Below are positions 19,712-28,623 of a stretch of 64,000 nt of DNA, piece by piece (positions within the stretch are counted from its first letter, which is position 1; every line of letters starts with the position of its first letter). Source of the stretch: Terrimesophilobacter bigeumensis (lineage in GTDB: Bacteria; Actinomycetota; Actinomycetes; Actinomycetales; Microbacteriaceae). The position numbers were made by a program, and so were the translations under genes. The notes under the pieces were generated by a model. It had not been told where the DNA came from. It searched no databases and was given only the letters and a program-made list of their open reading frames with translations. The stretch is taken from positions 1,240,001-1,304,000 of the forward strand of contig NZ_BAABAE010000003.1 of the NCBI RefSeq assembly GCF_039537265.1. Direction: 5' to 3'.

Positions 19712-22683
19712 GTCGCGGAGCCGTAGAAGCGCTCCTCGAAGACCTGGCGGGCGCGGCGCGTGACGCGGAGGTAGTCGTCCTCGAGACGGCTCGCCGAGCG
19801 AGGCGGGTAGCCCATGATGCGGGCGACGCCGTCGAGTTGTGTGCGATCTCGGGGTAGAACATCCGACGTCTTCGAGGTCCACAGCATGAGGGCTGAGCGC
19901 GTGCGGGAGGCGAAGATCCACGCCTCGCGCAGCGTTCGGACCTCGGATGTCGTGAGCAGTCCCGCCTCGCGCGCCACCTTGAGCGCCTCAAGCGTCGAGG
20001 TCGTGCGCAGGCCTTCGATCGCTGCACCGTGCTGCAGCTGCAGGAGCTGCACGAGCCACTCGACGTCGCTCAGAGATCCTCGGCCGAGCTTGAGGTGCCG
20101 CGTCGGGTCTGCCGCCTGCGGCAGACGCTCCGACTCGACCCGCGCCTTGATGCGCCTGACCTCGCGAACATCCTCCTCGCCGATCGCCAGGGGGTAGCGC
20201 ACCTCGTCGGCGAGCACCTCGAACGCCGTGAGCAGCGACTCGTCGCCAGCGACACCCCGAGCACGCAGGAGCGCCTGCGCCTCCCAGGTGAGCGACCAGC
20301 GACGGTAGTAGGCGCGATACGAATCGAGCGAGCGCGCCACCGGGCCGTTCTTGCCCTCCGGGCGCAGGCCGATGTCGAGGTCGAGGGGCACCTGGAGGTC
20401 GTCGGTGAGGCGACCCAGCTCCGCCACGATCCTCTCCGCGGCCTTCTGGGCCGACTCGCCCTCCGCCGCGCGGTACACGTGCACGACATCGGCATCGGAG
20501 CCGAAGCCGAGCTCCCCGCCGCCGAAACGTCCCATGCCGATGACGGCGAACTCCATCCCCTGGGGCTCGTCGATGTCCGGCCCCGACCGCGCTATGGCGA
20601 GCGCTGCATGGATCGTGGCCGTCGTGACGTGGCTCAGGGCGCGGCCCAGCTCCTCGATCGTCAGCAGGCCCAGGATGCTCGCAACGGCGAGACGGAGGAT
20701 CTCACGCCGACGGGCCATCCTGACCGCCTGGGCAGCCGTATCCGGGTCGCCGGCGTGCCGCAGGGCGATCGCTCCGCCCTCCTCGAGAAGCACAGAGAGC
20801 GGACGCGGTACGAGATCGGCATCGTTCTCGAGCCAGGCGACGGCTTCCGGGATGCGCTCGAACAGGTCGCCGACGAACCGCGAGCCGGAGAGCACCTGGG
20901 TGAGCCGGTGGGCGGCGCCGGATGAGTCGCGCAGCATCCGCAGGTACCAGTGCGACTCGCCGAGCGCCTCGCTCAGCCGGCGGAAGACGAGGAGGCCGTG
21001 ATCCGGGTCGGCCCCTTCGGCGAACCACTGCAGAAGGATCGGGAGCAGGTTGCGCTGGATCGTCGCCCGGCGCGAGATCCCGGCGGTGAGCGCCCCGATG
21101 TGCCGGAGTGCGCCATCCGGGTCGCGGAAACCGATCGCGGCGAGCCGCGCGACGGCCTGCTCGCTCGTGAGCGCGAACCCCTCCTCGGGCAGCGTCGCGA
21201 CCGCGGAGAGCAGCGGGCGGTAGAACAACCGCTCGTGCAGGGTGCGCACCTCGGTCTTGACCGCCTGCCAGCGCTCGAGCAGCTCGGGTGCGGTCGTCGC
21301 GAGCCCGGTCGCACGCGCGAGCACGCGCAACGCGCCCTCCTCGCGCGGCATGAGGTGGGTACGCCGAAGACCGGCGAGCTGCAGTCTGTGCTCCAGGAGC
21401 CGCAGGAACCGGTAGTCGCGTCCGAAGACCGCCGCTTCGTCGCGACCGATGTAGCCGTGCTCGGCGAGGGCGGCGAGGGCCGGGAGCGTCCCGCCCTGCC
21501 GCACGCCGTCATCCACCTGGCCGTGCACGAGCTGGAGCAGTTGGATCGTGAACTCCACATCGCGCAGCCCGCCGGGTCCGAGCTTCAGCTGCACGTCGCG
21601 CTCGCCCGCCGGGATGTGCTCGGTGACGCGCTCGCGCATCCGCTGCACCGACTCGACGAAGTTGTCGCGCCCCGCGCTCGACCAGACGAGGGGCGAGAGC
21701 GCCTCGACGTAGCGGGCGCCGAGGGCGAGGTCTCCGGCGAGCGGTCTGGCCTTGAGCTGCGCCTGGAATTCCCAGCCCTTCGCCCAGCGGTCGTAGTAGG
21801 CGAGGTGCGAGTCGAGCGTTCGGACGAGGGCGCCGTCCTTGCCCTCCGGCCGCAGGTTCGCGTCGACCTCCCAGAGCTCCGGCTCCGGCGCCGGGCCGTG
21901 GATGCCGCGGCCGAGCTGAATGGCCAGCCGGGTCCCGATCTCCACGGCGCGGTCCGCCGTCACACCGTCACCGGCCTCGACGACATAGATGACGTCGACG
22001 TCGCTCACGTAGTTGAGTTCGTGCGCACCGGCCTTGCCCATGCCGATGACCGCGAGTCCCGTGGCCGAGACCTCCTCCGGCGGAAACTGCAGCGTTCGGC
22101 GGGCGATCGACAGTGATGCGTCGAGAGCGGCGCCCGCGAGGTCGGCGAGCGCGCCGGCTACCGCCTCGATGCCCTCGAGCGGATCCTCCTGCTCGAGATC
22201 GTGGGCTGCAATCCTGGCGAGGATGCTGCGGTAGCGCACGCGCAGGGCCACGATCGCACCGTCAGCACTGAACCCATCGACCGCGGGGCCTTCGACCGCG
22301 GCCAGCAGCTCGTGACGCAGCTCCTCCCCCATCGGCAACCCGGTGAGCGGCTCCGCGAGAGCGGCAAGCTCCTCGGGCCTCCTGCGGAAGAACTCGCCGA
22401 GCCCCGCCGACGCGCCGAGCACCCGGATGAGGCGCGCAGCGGTATCCGGAGCCCCCAGCGCACGCCCGAGTTCGTCCGGCGCATGCTCGCGCAGCCGAAC
22501 GAGATACCGCAGCGCCTGGTCGGGGTCGGCGGCGAGCGCGAAAAGCGGGACGAGACTCGCATCGAAGCCGGCGAGCTGCGACCCGGCGACTCCCAGCTCG
22601 GCGAACCCGAGGCGGGCGAGTTCGGTGAGCGAGGTGCGCTCCCGTGACGAGGTGCGCTCCCGCGACGAATCTGGCCGGGCCAT
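19699..22683 (-). CDS. glnE: Glutamine synthetase adenylyltransferase/adenylyl-removing enzyme
   Basis: 994-residue bifunctional enzyme that adenylylates GlnA on its loop Tyr and removes AMP again. Two nucleotidyltransferase domains are visible: the N-terminal one with GMGKAGAHELNYVSDVDVIY (about 219-238) and the C-terminal one with GMGRFGGGELGFGSDADVVH (about 718-737). The N-terminus has a tandem duplication (SSRERTS twice) encoded by two 18-bp repeats differing at one base. It begins 6 nt after glnA2 on the same strand, forming a glnA2-glnE operon convergent with glnA. Confidence 0.95.
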   Translation of the reverse strand: MARPDSSRERTSSRERTSLTELARLGFAELGVAGSQLAGFDASLVPLFALAADPDQALRYLVRLREHAPDELGRALGAPDTAARLIRVLGASAGLGEFFRRRPEELAALAEPLTGLPMGEELRHELLAAVEGPAVDGFSADGAIVALRVRYRSILARIAAHDLEQEDPLEGIEAVAGALADLAGAALDASLSIARRTLQFPPEEVSATGLAVIGMGKAGAHELNYVSDVDVIYVVEAGDGVTADRAVEIGTRLAIQLGRGIHGPAPEPELWEVDANLRPEGKDGALVRTLDSHLAYYDRWAKGWEFQAQLKARPLAGDLALGARYVEALSPLVWSSAGRDNFVESVQRMRERVTEHIPAGERDVQLKLGPGGLRDVEFTIQLLQLVHGQVDDGVRQGGTLPALAALAEHGYIGRDEAAVFGRDYRFLRLLEHRLQLAGLRRTHLMPREEGALRVLARATGLATTAPELLERWQAVKTEVRTLHERLFYRPLLSAVATLPEEGFALTSEQAVARLAAIGFRDPDGALRHIGALTAGISRRATIQRNLLPILLQWFAEGADPDHGLLVFRRLSEALGESHWYLRMLRDSSGAAHRLTQVLSGSRFVGDLFERIPEAVAWLENDADLVPRPLSVLLEEGGAIALRHAGDPDTAAQAVRMARRREILRLAVASILGLLTIEELGRALSHVTTATIHAALAIARSGPDIDEPQGMEFAVIGMGRFGGGELGFGSDADVVHVYRAAEGESAQKAAERIVAELGRLTDDLQVPLDLDIGLRPEGKNGPVARSLDSYRAYYRRWSLTWEAQALLRARGVAGDESLLTAFEVLADEVRYPLAIGEEDVREVRRIKARVESERLPQAADPTRHLKLGRGSLSDVEWLVQLLQLQHGAAIEGLRTTSTLEALKVAREAGLLTTSEVRTLREAWIFASRTRSALMLWTSKTSDVLPRDRTQLDGVARIMGYPPRSASRLEDDYLRVTRRARQVFEERFYGSATQTP
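22631..22666. repeat. Tandem 18-bp duplication at the 5' end of glnE
   Basis: Two 18-bp units (22631-22648 and 22649-22666) that differ only at one T/C. They encode a doubled Ser-Arg-Glu-Arg-Thr-Ser segment before the conserved part of GlnE begins, so the duplication is in frame and probably harmless. Confidence 0.75.
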
Positions 22684-22689
22684 GGCGCG

Positions 22690-24030
22690 CTAGAGCATCT
22701 CCAGGTTGCTCTGCAACTCGAAGGGGGTCACCTGGGCCCGATAGGTGCTCCACTCCCGCTGCTTGTTGAGCAGCACGTAGTTGAACACCTGCTCGCCGAG
22801 CGTCTCGGCGACGAGCTCGGAACCCTCCATGATCGAGACCGCGTGGTCGAGGCTCGCCGGCAGCGCGCTGTAGCCGAGGGCTCGGCGCTCGGAGTCGGTG
22901 AGGTTCCAGACGTTGTCCTCGGCCTCCGCCGGCAGGTCGTAGCCCTCTTCGATGCCCTTGAGGCCCGCGGCAAGCATGAGCGAGTAGGCCAGGTACGGAT
23001 TCGCGGCAGAGTCGATCGCGCGGTACTCGACGCGGGAGCTCTGCCCCTTGCTCGGCTTGTACAGCGGCACCCGGATGAGCGCCGAGCGGTTGTTGTGCCC
23101 CCAGCACACGAAGCTCGGCGCCTCTCCCCCGCCCCACAGCCGCTTGTAGGAGTTCACGAACTGGTTGGTTACGGCGGTGATCTCCGGCGCATGGTGCAGA
23201 AGGCCGGCGATGAACTGCCGTCCGACCTTCGAGAGCTGGTACTGGGCACCGGCCTCGTAGAACGCGTTCGTGTCGCCCTCGAAGAGCGACATGTGGGTGT
23301 GCATGCCGGAGCCCGGATGCTCGGAGAACGGCTTCGGCATGAACGTCGCGTAGACGCCCTGCTCGATCGCGACCTCCTTCACCACGGTGCGGAAGGTCAT
23401 GATGTTGTCGGCCGTCGTGAGGCCGTCGGCATAGCGCAGGTCGATCTCGTTCTGCCCAGGGCCCCCCTCGTGGTGGCTGAACTCGACCGAGATGCCGAGG
23501 TCTTCGAGCATCCGCACCGAGCGGCGGCGGAAGTCATGCGCGGTGCCGCCGGGGACATTGTCGAAGTAACCGGCCGAATCCACCGGAACCGGGCGGCCGT
23601 TCTTGTCGAGCTTCGAGCTCTTGAGCAGGTAGAACTCGATCTCCGGATGCGTGTAGAACGTGAACCCGCGGTCGGCCGCCTTCTCGAGCGTGCGCTTGAG
23701 CACATTGCGCGGGTCGGCGACGGCGGGCTCGCCGTCCGGGGTGGTGATGTCGCAGAACATCCTGGCGGTCGGGTCGATCTCGCCACGCCAGGGAAGGATC
23801 TGGAAGGTGGCCGGATCCGGATGCAGCAGCACGTCGGCCTCGAAGAGTCGCGTGAGGCCCTCGATGGCCGAACCGTCGATGCCGACGCCCTCCGCGAAGG
23901 CGCCCTCGACCTCTGCGGGCGCGATCGCCACGGACTTGAGCGTGCCCACGACATCCGTGAACCACAACCTCACGAACTTGACCCCGCGCTCCTCGATGGT
24001 GCGCAGGACGAAGTCACGCTGCTTGTCCAT
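22690..24030 (-). CDS. glnA2: Second glutamine synthetase (GlnA2 type)
   Basis: 446-residue GSI-like enzyme of the actinobacterial GlnA2 group. MDKQRDFVLRTIEERGVKFV and the RLWFTDVVG segment begin the N-terminal domain; catalytic parts include EIEFYLL, HHEGGPGQNEIDLRYAD, the GSGMHTHMS loop and NRSALIRVP. In place of the YELPPEE adenylylation loop it has GYDLPAEAEDNVWNL, so GlnE control is less likely. The ATG follows AGGGGAG; a longer upstream frame is a shadow of panB. In Streptomyces some GlnA-like proteins modify polyamines, so glutamine synthesis is probable but not proven. Upstream of and probably cotranscribed with glnE. Confidence 0.9.
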   Translation of the reverse strand: MDKQRDFVLRTIEERGVKFVRLWFTDVVGTLKSVAIAPAEVEGAFAEGVGIDGSAIEGLTRLFEADVLLHPDPATFQILPWRGEIDPTARMFCDITTPDGEPAVADPRNVLKRTLEKAADRGFTFYTHPEIEFYLLKSSKLDKNGRPVPVDSAGYFDNVPGGTAHDFRRRSVRMLEDLGISVEFSHHEGGPGQNEIDLRYADGLTTADNIMTFRTVVKEVAIEQGVYATFMPKPFSEHPGSGMHTHMSLFEGDTNAFYEAGAQYQLSKVGRQFIAGLLHHAPEITAVTNQFVNSYKRLWGGGEAPSFVCWGHNNRSALIRVPLYKPSKGQSSRVEYRAIDSAANPYLAYSLMLAAGLKGIEEGYDLPAEAEDNVWNLTDSERRALGYSALPASLDHAVSIMEGSELVAETLGEQVFNYVLLNKQREWSTYRAQVTPFELQSNLEML

Positions 24031-24090
24031 GAGCTCCCCTTCCGTGACGTCGTCTGGCGGCTGTTTCCGGCCCGATATCAGGCTAGTGGC

Positions 24091-24096
24091 TAGAAT
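24091..24096 (+). promoter_or_regulatory. -10 box of panB (leaderless)
   Basis: TAGAAT, 6 nt before the ATG. Confidence 0.55.
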
Positions 24097-24102
24097 CGCT
24101 CC

Positions 24103-24936
24103 ATGACTGATCCCGCAGCCGCTGCTGCCCAGGCAAATCTCAAGAAGGTGCGGACGAGGCACTTCCAGTCCGCCAAGGAGAACGGGATCAAGATCACCGG
24201 CCTCACGAGCTACGACCAGTTGAGCGCTTCGATCTTCGACAAGGCCGGCATCGACTTCCTGCTGGTCGGCGACTCGGCGGGCAACAACGTGCTCGGGTTC
24301 GACACGACGCTTCCGGTCACCGTCGATGAACTCATCCCCCTCACCCGTGCGGTGGCCGGCGCCGTGACGCGTGCCTTCGTGGTCGCCGACATGCCCTTCG
24401 GCTCCTACGAGAGCAGCCCTCAGGAGGCTCTGCACACCGCCTTCCGCTTCATGAAGGAGACGCACGCGCATGCCGTCAAGCTCGAGGGCGGCCAGCGCAG
24501 CGCAGAGCAGATCCACCGGATCGTGTCGGCCGGAATCCCGGTCATGGCACATATCGGTTTCACCCCGCAGAGTGAGCACGGCCTCGGTGGACATATAATC
24601 CAAGGACGAGGCGAAGGGCTCGATCAGCTCCTCGCCGATGCGCATGCCGTCGAAGATGCCGGTGCTTTTGCCGTTGTGCTCGAGATGGTGCCGGCAACGT
24701 CCGCCGCACAGGTGACGAAAGAACTGCGTATTCCGACCATCGGCGTGGGCGCCGGTCCGGATGTCGACGGCCAGCTTCTGGTCTGGACCGACTGGGCCGG
24801 TATGACGACGGGGCGGATTCCGAAGTTCGTCCGCCAGTACGCGAACCTTGCCGGAGTTCTCACGGATGCCGCAAACGCCTACCGGGCGGATGTCGCGAAC
24901 GGTGCCTACCCGGCCCCGGAGCACAACTACGAGTAA
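24103..24936 (+). CDS. panB: Ketopantoate hydroxymethyltransferase
   Basis: Transfers a hydroxymethyl group from methylene-tetrahydrofolate to 2-oxoisovalerate in pantothenate/CoA synthesis. 277 residues with LVGDSAGNNVLGF (metal-binding Asp), AVKLEGG (catalytic Lys/Glu region), VMAHIGFTPQS and the GVGAGPDVDGQ loop. Divergent from glnA2 with a 72-bp gap, and placed between two ammonium-assimilation genes with no other pantothenate genes in the window. Confidence 0.96.
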   Translation: MTDPAAAAAQANLKKVRTRHFQSAKENGIKITGLTSYDQLSASIFDKAGIDFLLVGDSAGNNVLGFDTTLPVTVDELIPLTRAVAGAVTRAFVVADMPFGSYESSPQEALHTAFRFMKETHAHAVKLEGGQRSAEQIHRIVSAGIPVMAHIGFTPQSEHGLGGHIIQGRGEGLDQLLADAHAVEDAGAFAVVLEMVPATSAAQVTKELRIPTIGVGAGPDVDGQLLVWTDWAGMTTGRIPKFVRQYANLAGVLTDAANAYRADVANGAYPAPEHNYE

Positions 24937-25007
24937 CCGGTCGTTGCTCGCGCCCACCGGCGCGACCCCGACGGCGCGCCACCGTACGCTTCGAACGAAA
25001 GGGCTCC

Positions 25008-26357
25008 ATGCAGCCGTCTACGTCGTCCGTCATCAATGAGACTTTCGCCGCCGCAGTCTCCCGCAACCCCGAGGAGCCGGAGTTCCACCAGGCCCTCAGC
25101 GAGGTGCTGGAGTCGATCGAACCGGTCATCGCGCAGCATCCGGAGTATGTCGAGGCCGGCATCCTCGAGCGGCTCGTCGAACCGGAGCGCCAGGTCCTGT
25201 TCCGGGTTCCCTGGGTCGACGATTCGGGTGCGATCCGGGTCAACCGTGGCTTCCGGGTGCAGTTCAACTCCGCACTCGGGCCCTACAAGGGCGGTCTGCG
25301 GTTCCACCCCACGGTGAACCTGAGCATCATGAAGTTCCTCGGCTTCGAGCAGACGTTCAAGAATGCGCTCACCGGCCAGGGCATCGGCGGTGCGAAGGGC
25401 GGGAGCGACTTCGACCCGCATCGTCGCTCGGATGCCGAGATCATGCGGTTCTGCCAGTCCTTCATGACGGAGCTCGCCCGGCACATCGGCGCCGACACTG
25501 ACGTGCCCGCGGGCGACATCGGCGTGGGCGGCCGGGAGATCGGCTACCTCTTCGGCCAGTACCGCAGAATCACGAACCGTCACGAGTCGGGCGTGCTCAC
25601 CGGCAAGGGCATCGGCTGGGGCGGCGCGCAGGTGCGCACCGAGGCGACCGGCTACGGCGCAGTGTTCTTCCTGGAGGAGATGCTCTCCGTGCGCAGGGAC
25701 AGCGTGGAGGGCAAGACCGCGATCGTCTCCGGCTCCGGAAACGTGGCGATCTATGCGATCGAGAAGCTGCAGCAGCTCGGTGCGAAGCCCATCACCGCAT
25801 CCGACTCCTCTGGTTTCATCGTCGACGAGGCCGGCATCGACCTCGAGCTGCTCAAGGATCTCAAGGAGGCCGGCCGCGAGCGCATCTCGGCCTACGCCGC
25901 CCGCCGCCCGAGCGCCCGCTTCGTCGGCTCGGGCCGGGTGTGGGAGGTGCCGGGGCAGCTCGCGATCCCGGCGGCGACTCAGAACGAGCTCGGTTCGGAT
26001 GACGCTGCCGCCCTCGTGCGCGGCGGTGTGCTCGCCGTCGCCGAGGGCGCCAACATGCCGAGCACCCCGGATGCCGTCGAGGTCTTCCAGCAGGCCGGCG
26101 TGCTGTTCGCCCCCGGTAAGGCCGCCAACGCGGGCGGTGTGGCGACCTCAGCGCTCGAGATGGCCCAGAACGCGGCCCGCGAGCGCTGGAGCTTCGAGGA
26201 CAGCGAGCGACGGCTGCAGGCCATCATGTGCGACATCCACGCGGCGTCGTTCGCGGCGGCCGAGCGCTACGGGCATCCGGGCGACTACGTCGTGGGCGCC
26301 AACGCCGCCGGTTTCGTGCGCGTGGCCGATGCCATGCTCGCCCAGGGGCTCGTGTAG
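25008..26357 (+). CDS. gdhA: Glutamate dehydrogenase, likely NADP-dependent
   Basis: Reductive amination of 2-oxoglutarate to glutamate. 449 residues, the small hexameric GDH length. Substrate-binding segments are GPYKGGLRFHP and GGAKGGSDFDP (catalytic Lys), followed by DVPAGDIGVGGREIGYL and the Rossmann domain (IVSGSGNVAIYAIEKL). The ATG is preceded by GAAAGGG. No GlnR-like box is visible in the 71-bp upstream gap. A compact hairpin follows the stop. The cofactor is inferred from family resemblance to the biosynthetic GdhA group. Confidence 0.94.
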   Translation: MQPSTSSVINETFAAAVSRNPEEPEFHQALSEVLESIEPVIAQHPEYVEAGILERLVEPERQVLFRVPWVDDSGAIRVNRGFRVQFNSALGPYKGGLRFHPTVNLSIMKFLGFEQTFKNALTGQGIGGAKGGSDFDPHRRSDAEIMRFCQSFMTELARHIGADTDVPAGDIGVGGREIGYLFGQYRRITNRHESGVLTGKGIGWGGAQVRTEATGYGAVFFLEEMLSVRRDSVEGKTAIVSGSGNVAIYAIEKLQQLGAKPITASDSSGFIVDEAGIDLELLKDLKEAGRERISAYAARRPSARFVGSGRVWEVPGQLAIPAATQNELGSDDAAALVRGGVLAVAEGANMPSTPDAVEVFQQAGVLFAPGKAANAGGVATSALEMAQNAARERWSFEDSERRLQAIMCDIHAASFAAAERYGHPGDYVVGANAAGFVRVADAMLAQGLV

Positions 26358-26372
26358 CTGGCAACTCCCTTG

Positions 26373-26401
26373 GTGACGCGCGCTCCTCAGGGAGCGGTCA
26401 C
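26373..26401. terminator. Hairpin between convergent gdhA and SPOR-like gene
   Basis: CGCTCC-TCAG-GGAGCG (26381-26396) extended by GTGAC/GTCAC arms with a 3-nt bulge. There is no clear T-run, but its place between two convergent stops suggests a bidirectional terminator. Confidence 0.5.
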
Positions 26402-26407
26402 AGCCGA

Positions 26408-26578
26408 TCAGTCGTCGGCGGCGTCTTCCTCCGCCCAGCGACGGGCACGCTCATCGACGATCTGCCAGGCGCGGGCGGCATCCTCACGCGTCTCGAAGGG
26501 CCCCAGCCGGTCGAGCGCGAGGGACTGCGGCCCCTCCTCGACCTCGTTCGTCCTCGTGTTGAACCACCACTCGGTCAT
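26408..26578 (-). CDS. SPOR-like small actinobacterial protein
   Basis: 56-residue acidic protein read from an ATG preceded by GGAGG at 5 nt. It starts MTEWWFNTRTNEVEEGPQS and continues with DRLGPFETREDAARAW. This matches the short actinobacterial proteins annotated as SPOR-domain-containing (aromatic start, EEGPQS, GPF/GPY-T-EEA). It has no membrane segment. The function is unknown. It faces away from map, leaving only 32 bp between their starts. Confidence 0.7.
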   Translation of the reverse strand: MTEWWFNTRTNEVEEGPQSLALDRLGPFETREDAARAWQIVDERARRWAEEDAADD

Positions 26579-26597
26579 CGGTACCTCCTCGGCAGCC

Positions 26598-26603
26598 TAA
26601 AAT
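26598..26603 (+). promoter_or_regulatory. -10 box of map (leaderless)
   Basis: TAAAAT, 7 nt before the map ATG. It lies within the 32-bp gap to the divergent SPOR-like gene. Confidence 0.5.
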
Positions 26604-26610
26604 CGATCCT

Positions 26611-27486
26611 ATGCCCAGGGACAGAGACGGCCACCTCGTTCCCGGACGACTCTCACCTCAGCGCCAGGTACCCGCTTCGATCCCCCGCCCCGAGTACGTC
26701 GGCAGGGCCGAACCGACACTCTCCGGCATCGACGTGTACGGCGAGGAGGCGATCGACCGCATCCGGGAGTCCGGCCGCATTGCAGCGCTCGCGATTGATG
26801 CTGTGGGCGAGGCGATCCGCCCGGGTGTCACGACCGACGAACTCGATCGCATCGGCCACGAGTTCCTTCTCGCACACGACGCCTACCCCTCGACCCTCGG
26901 CTATCGCGGCTACCCCAAGTCGCTGTGCAGCTCGCTCAACGAGGTCATCTGCCACGGCATCCCCGACGACACCCTGCTGCAGGATGGCGACATCATCAAC
27001 ATCGACATCACCGCCTACAAGAACGGCATGCACGGCGACACGAACCGCACCTTCCTCGTCGGAGACGTGGCCCCGGATGTCGCCGCGCTCGTCGAGCGCA
27101 CCGAGGAGGCGCTGCGGCGTGGCATCCGGGCGGCCGCCGTGGGCCGGCAGGTCAACGTCATCGGCCGGGCGATCGAGTCCTACGCGAAACGCTTCGGATA
27201 CGGGGTCGTGCGCGACTTCACCGGGCATGGGGTGGGCGAGGCGTTCCACTCCGGCCTCGTCATCCCCCACTACGACACCGAGGCGTTCACCGACGTCATC
27301 GAGGACGGCATGGTGTTCACGATCGAACCCATGCTCACCCTGGGCAGCGCCGACTGGGACCTCTGGGACGACGACTGGACCGTGACCACGAAAGACAAGA
27401 GCATGACCGCCCAGTTCGAGCACACCATCGTCGTCAGGGAGAATGGAACCGAAATCCTGACACTCAGCGAAAAGGACGTTGCATGA
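26611..27486 (+). CDS. map: Methionine aminopeptidase type I
   Basis: Removes the initiator Met from nascent proteins. 291 residues: an N-terminal extension of about 45 residues with Pro-rich SH3-ligand-like sequence (about 20-35, VPASIPRPEYV), then the pita-bread fold. Metal ligands are Asp in INIDITAY and GMHGDTNRTF, His in DFTGHGVG, Glu in FTIEPML and the final Glu in QFEHTIVV. Type Ic extensions of this kind are usual in actinobacteria. The stop overlaps the ppgK ATG (ATGA), so the two are translationally coupled. Confidence 0.95.
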   Translation: MPRDRDGHLVPGRLSPQRQVPASIPRPEYVGRAEPTLSGIDVYGEEAIDRIRESGRIAALAIDAVGEAIRPGVTTDELDRIGHEFLLAHDAYPSTLGYRGYPKSLCSSLNEVICHGIPDDTLLQDGDIINIDITAYKNGMHGDTNRTFLVGDVAPDVAALVERTEEALRRGIRAAAVGRQVNVIGRAIESYAKRFGYGVVRDFTGHGVGEAFHSGLVIPHYDTEAFTDVIEDGMVFTIEPMLTLGSADWDLWDDDWTVTTKDKSMTAQFEHTIVVRENGTEILTLSEKDVA

Positions 27487-28229
27487 CCACGACGGCCGTC
27501 GGCATCGACATCGGGGGAACCGGCATCAAGGGGGCGATCGTCGACGTCGCCACCGGTGAGCTTCTCACCGACCGGATGAAGCTCCCGACGCCGGCGGGGG
27601 GCAAGCCGGACGACATCCTCGACACCGTCCTCGCGCTCTTCGACGAGCTGGGCGAGGTGAGCGATGACGCCCCGGTCGGCGTGTGCTTCCCCGCGATCGT
27701 GCTCCACGGGCGCACGATGTCGGCCGCGAACGTCTCGAAGAAGTGGATCGGGCTCGAAGCGGAGAAGCTGTTCGAGCAGAAGCTCGGCCGGGACATCCAC
27801 TTCGTCAACGACGCGGATGCCGCAGGCGTCGCCGAGGCCCGCTACGGCGCAGCACGAGGGGCGAAGGGGCTCACGATCCTCACGACCCTGGGAACCGGCA
27901 TCGGCAGCGCGATGCTGTTCGACGGCGAACTCATCCCGAACTCGGAGCTCGGACATCTCGAGCTCGACGGACACGACGCAGAGCACCTCGCCTCGACCTC
28001 CGCCAAGGAGAAGGAGGATCTGAGCTGGCAGGACTGGGCGAAGCGGCTGCAGCGGTACTACGAGCACCTCGAACTGCTGTTCTCGCCCGACCTCATCCTG
28101 GTCGGTGGCGGCATCTCCAAGAGTTCGGAAGAGTTCCTGCCGCTGCTCGACCTGCGCACCCCGATCAGGCCGGCGACGCTGCGCAACAATGCGGGGATCG
28201 TGGGGGCCGCGGCGCTCGCCGTTTCCTGA
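27483..28229 (+). CDS. ppgK: Polyphosphate glucokinase
   Basis: ROK-fold kinase phosphorylating glucose with polyphosphate and/or ATP. 248 residues starting MTTTAVGIDIGGTGIKGAIV (phosphate-binding DIGGTGIKG), then FVNDADAAGVAE, TLGTGIGSAM and NSELGHLEL. This set fits actinobacterial PpgK; note that the zinc-type Cys cluster of other ROK proteins is absent. The 4-bp overlap with map identifies the start. Its 3' end meets the RNase P RNA gene head-on 6 bp later. Confidence 0.9.
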   Translation: MTTTAVGIDIGGTGIKGAIVDVATGELLTDRMKLPTPAGGKPDDILDTVLALFDELGEVSDDAPVGVCFPAIVLHGRTMSAANVSKKWIGLEAEKLFEQKLGRDIHFVNDADAAGVAEARYGAARGAKGLTILTTLGTGIGSAMLFDGELIPNSELGHLELDGHDAEHLASTSAKEKEDLSWQDWAKRLQRYYEHLELLFSPDLILVGGGISKSSEEFLPLLDLRTPIRPATLRNNAGIVGAAALAVS

Positions 28230-28234
28230 GGCGG

Positions 28235-28603
28235 TGAATGGGCCGGCTGTTACGCCGGGTTCTGTTCCGGTGCGTTCGCACCATCGACGGCCATCTATCT
28301 CGGGACTACGTTGCCGCAGCCCTCCAGCGATCCACCCGGGAACTCGGCGGGCAGCCTTGGCGTTCCCTGTTGACCTTGCTCCGGACGAGGTTTACCCAGC
28401 CGACCCGATCACTCGGGCCGCTGGTGGTCTCTTACACCACCGTTTCACCCTTACCCCTGGCCGAAGCCAGTGGCGGTCTGCTTTCTGTTGCACTTTCTCG
28501 CGGATTGCTCCGGGTGGGTGTTACCCACCGCCCTGCCCTGTGGAGCCCGGACGTTCCTCGGCGTGCACTGCTGCACGACGCGGCCGTCTTGCCGACCCAT
28601 TCG
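28235..28603 (-). ncRNA. rnpB: RNase P RNA, bacterial type A
   Basis: Catalytic RNA that matures tRNA 5' ends. On the minus strand the conserved parts appear in order: GAGGAACGTCCGGGCTCC, then ACAGGGCAG, GGGTAAGGGTGAAACGGTG, and ACAGAACCCGGCGTA near the 3' end. The ends are set by the P1 helix: GAATGGGTCGGC (28591-28602) pairs with GCCGGCCCATTC (28236-28247) with a single G-U. A TATACT -10 box lies 7 nt before the 5' end. Any protein-coding frames crossing this segment are false. Confidence 0.95.
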
Positions 28604-28609
28604 AGTGCG

Positions 28610-28615
28610 AGTATA
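28610..28615 (-). promoter_or_regulatory. rnpB -10 box
   Basis: TATACT on the minus strand, 6-7 nt before the inferred RNA start. It lies within the last bases between rnpB and the upstream monooxygenase stop (28624). Confidence 0.6.
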
Positions 28616-28623
28616 GCCGGGCG

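Noticed and set aside
24031..24957. Upstream extension of glnA2 over panB
   Set aside because: The extra 300 residues are the complement of panB; GlnA2 proteins begin MDKQ at 24030.
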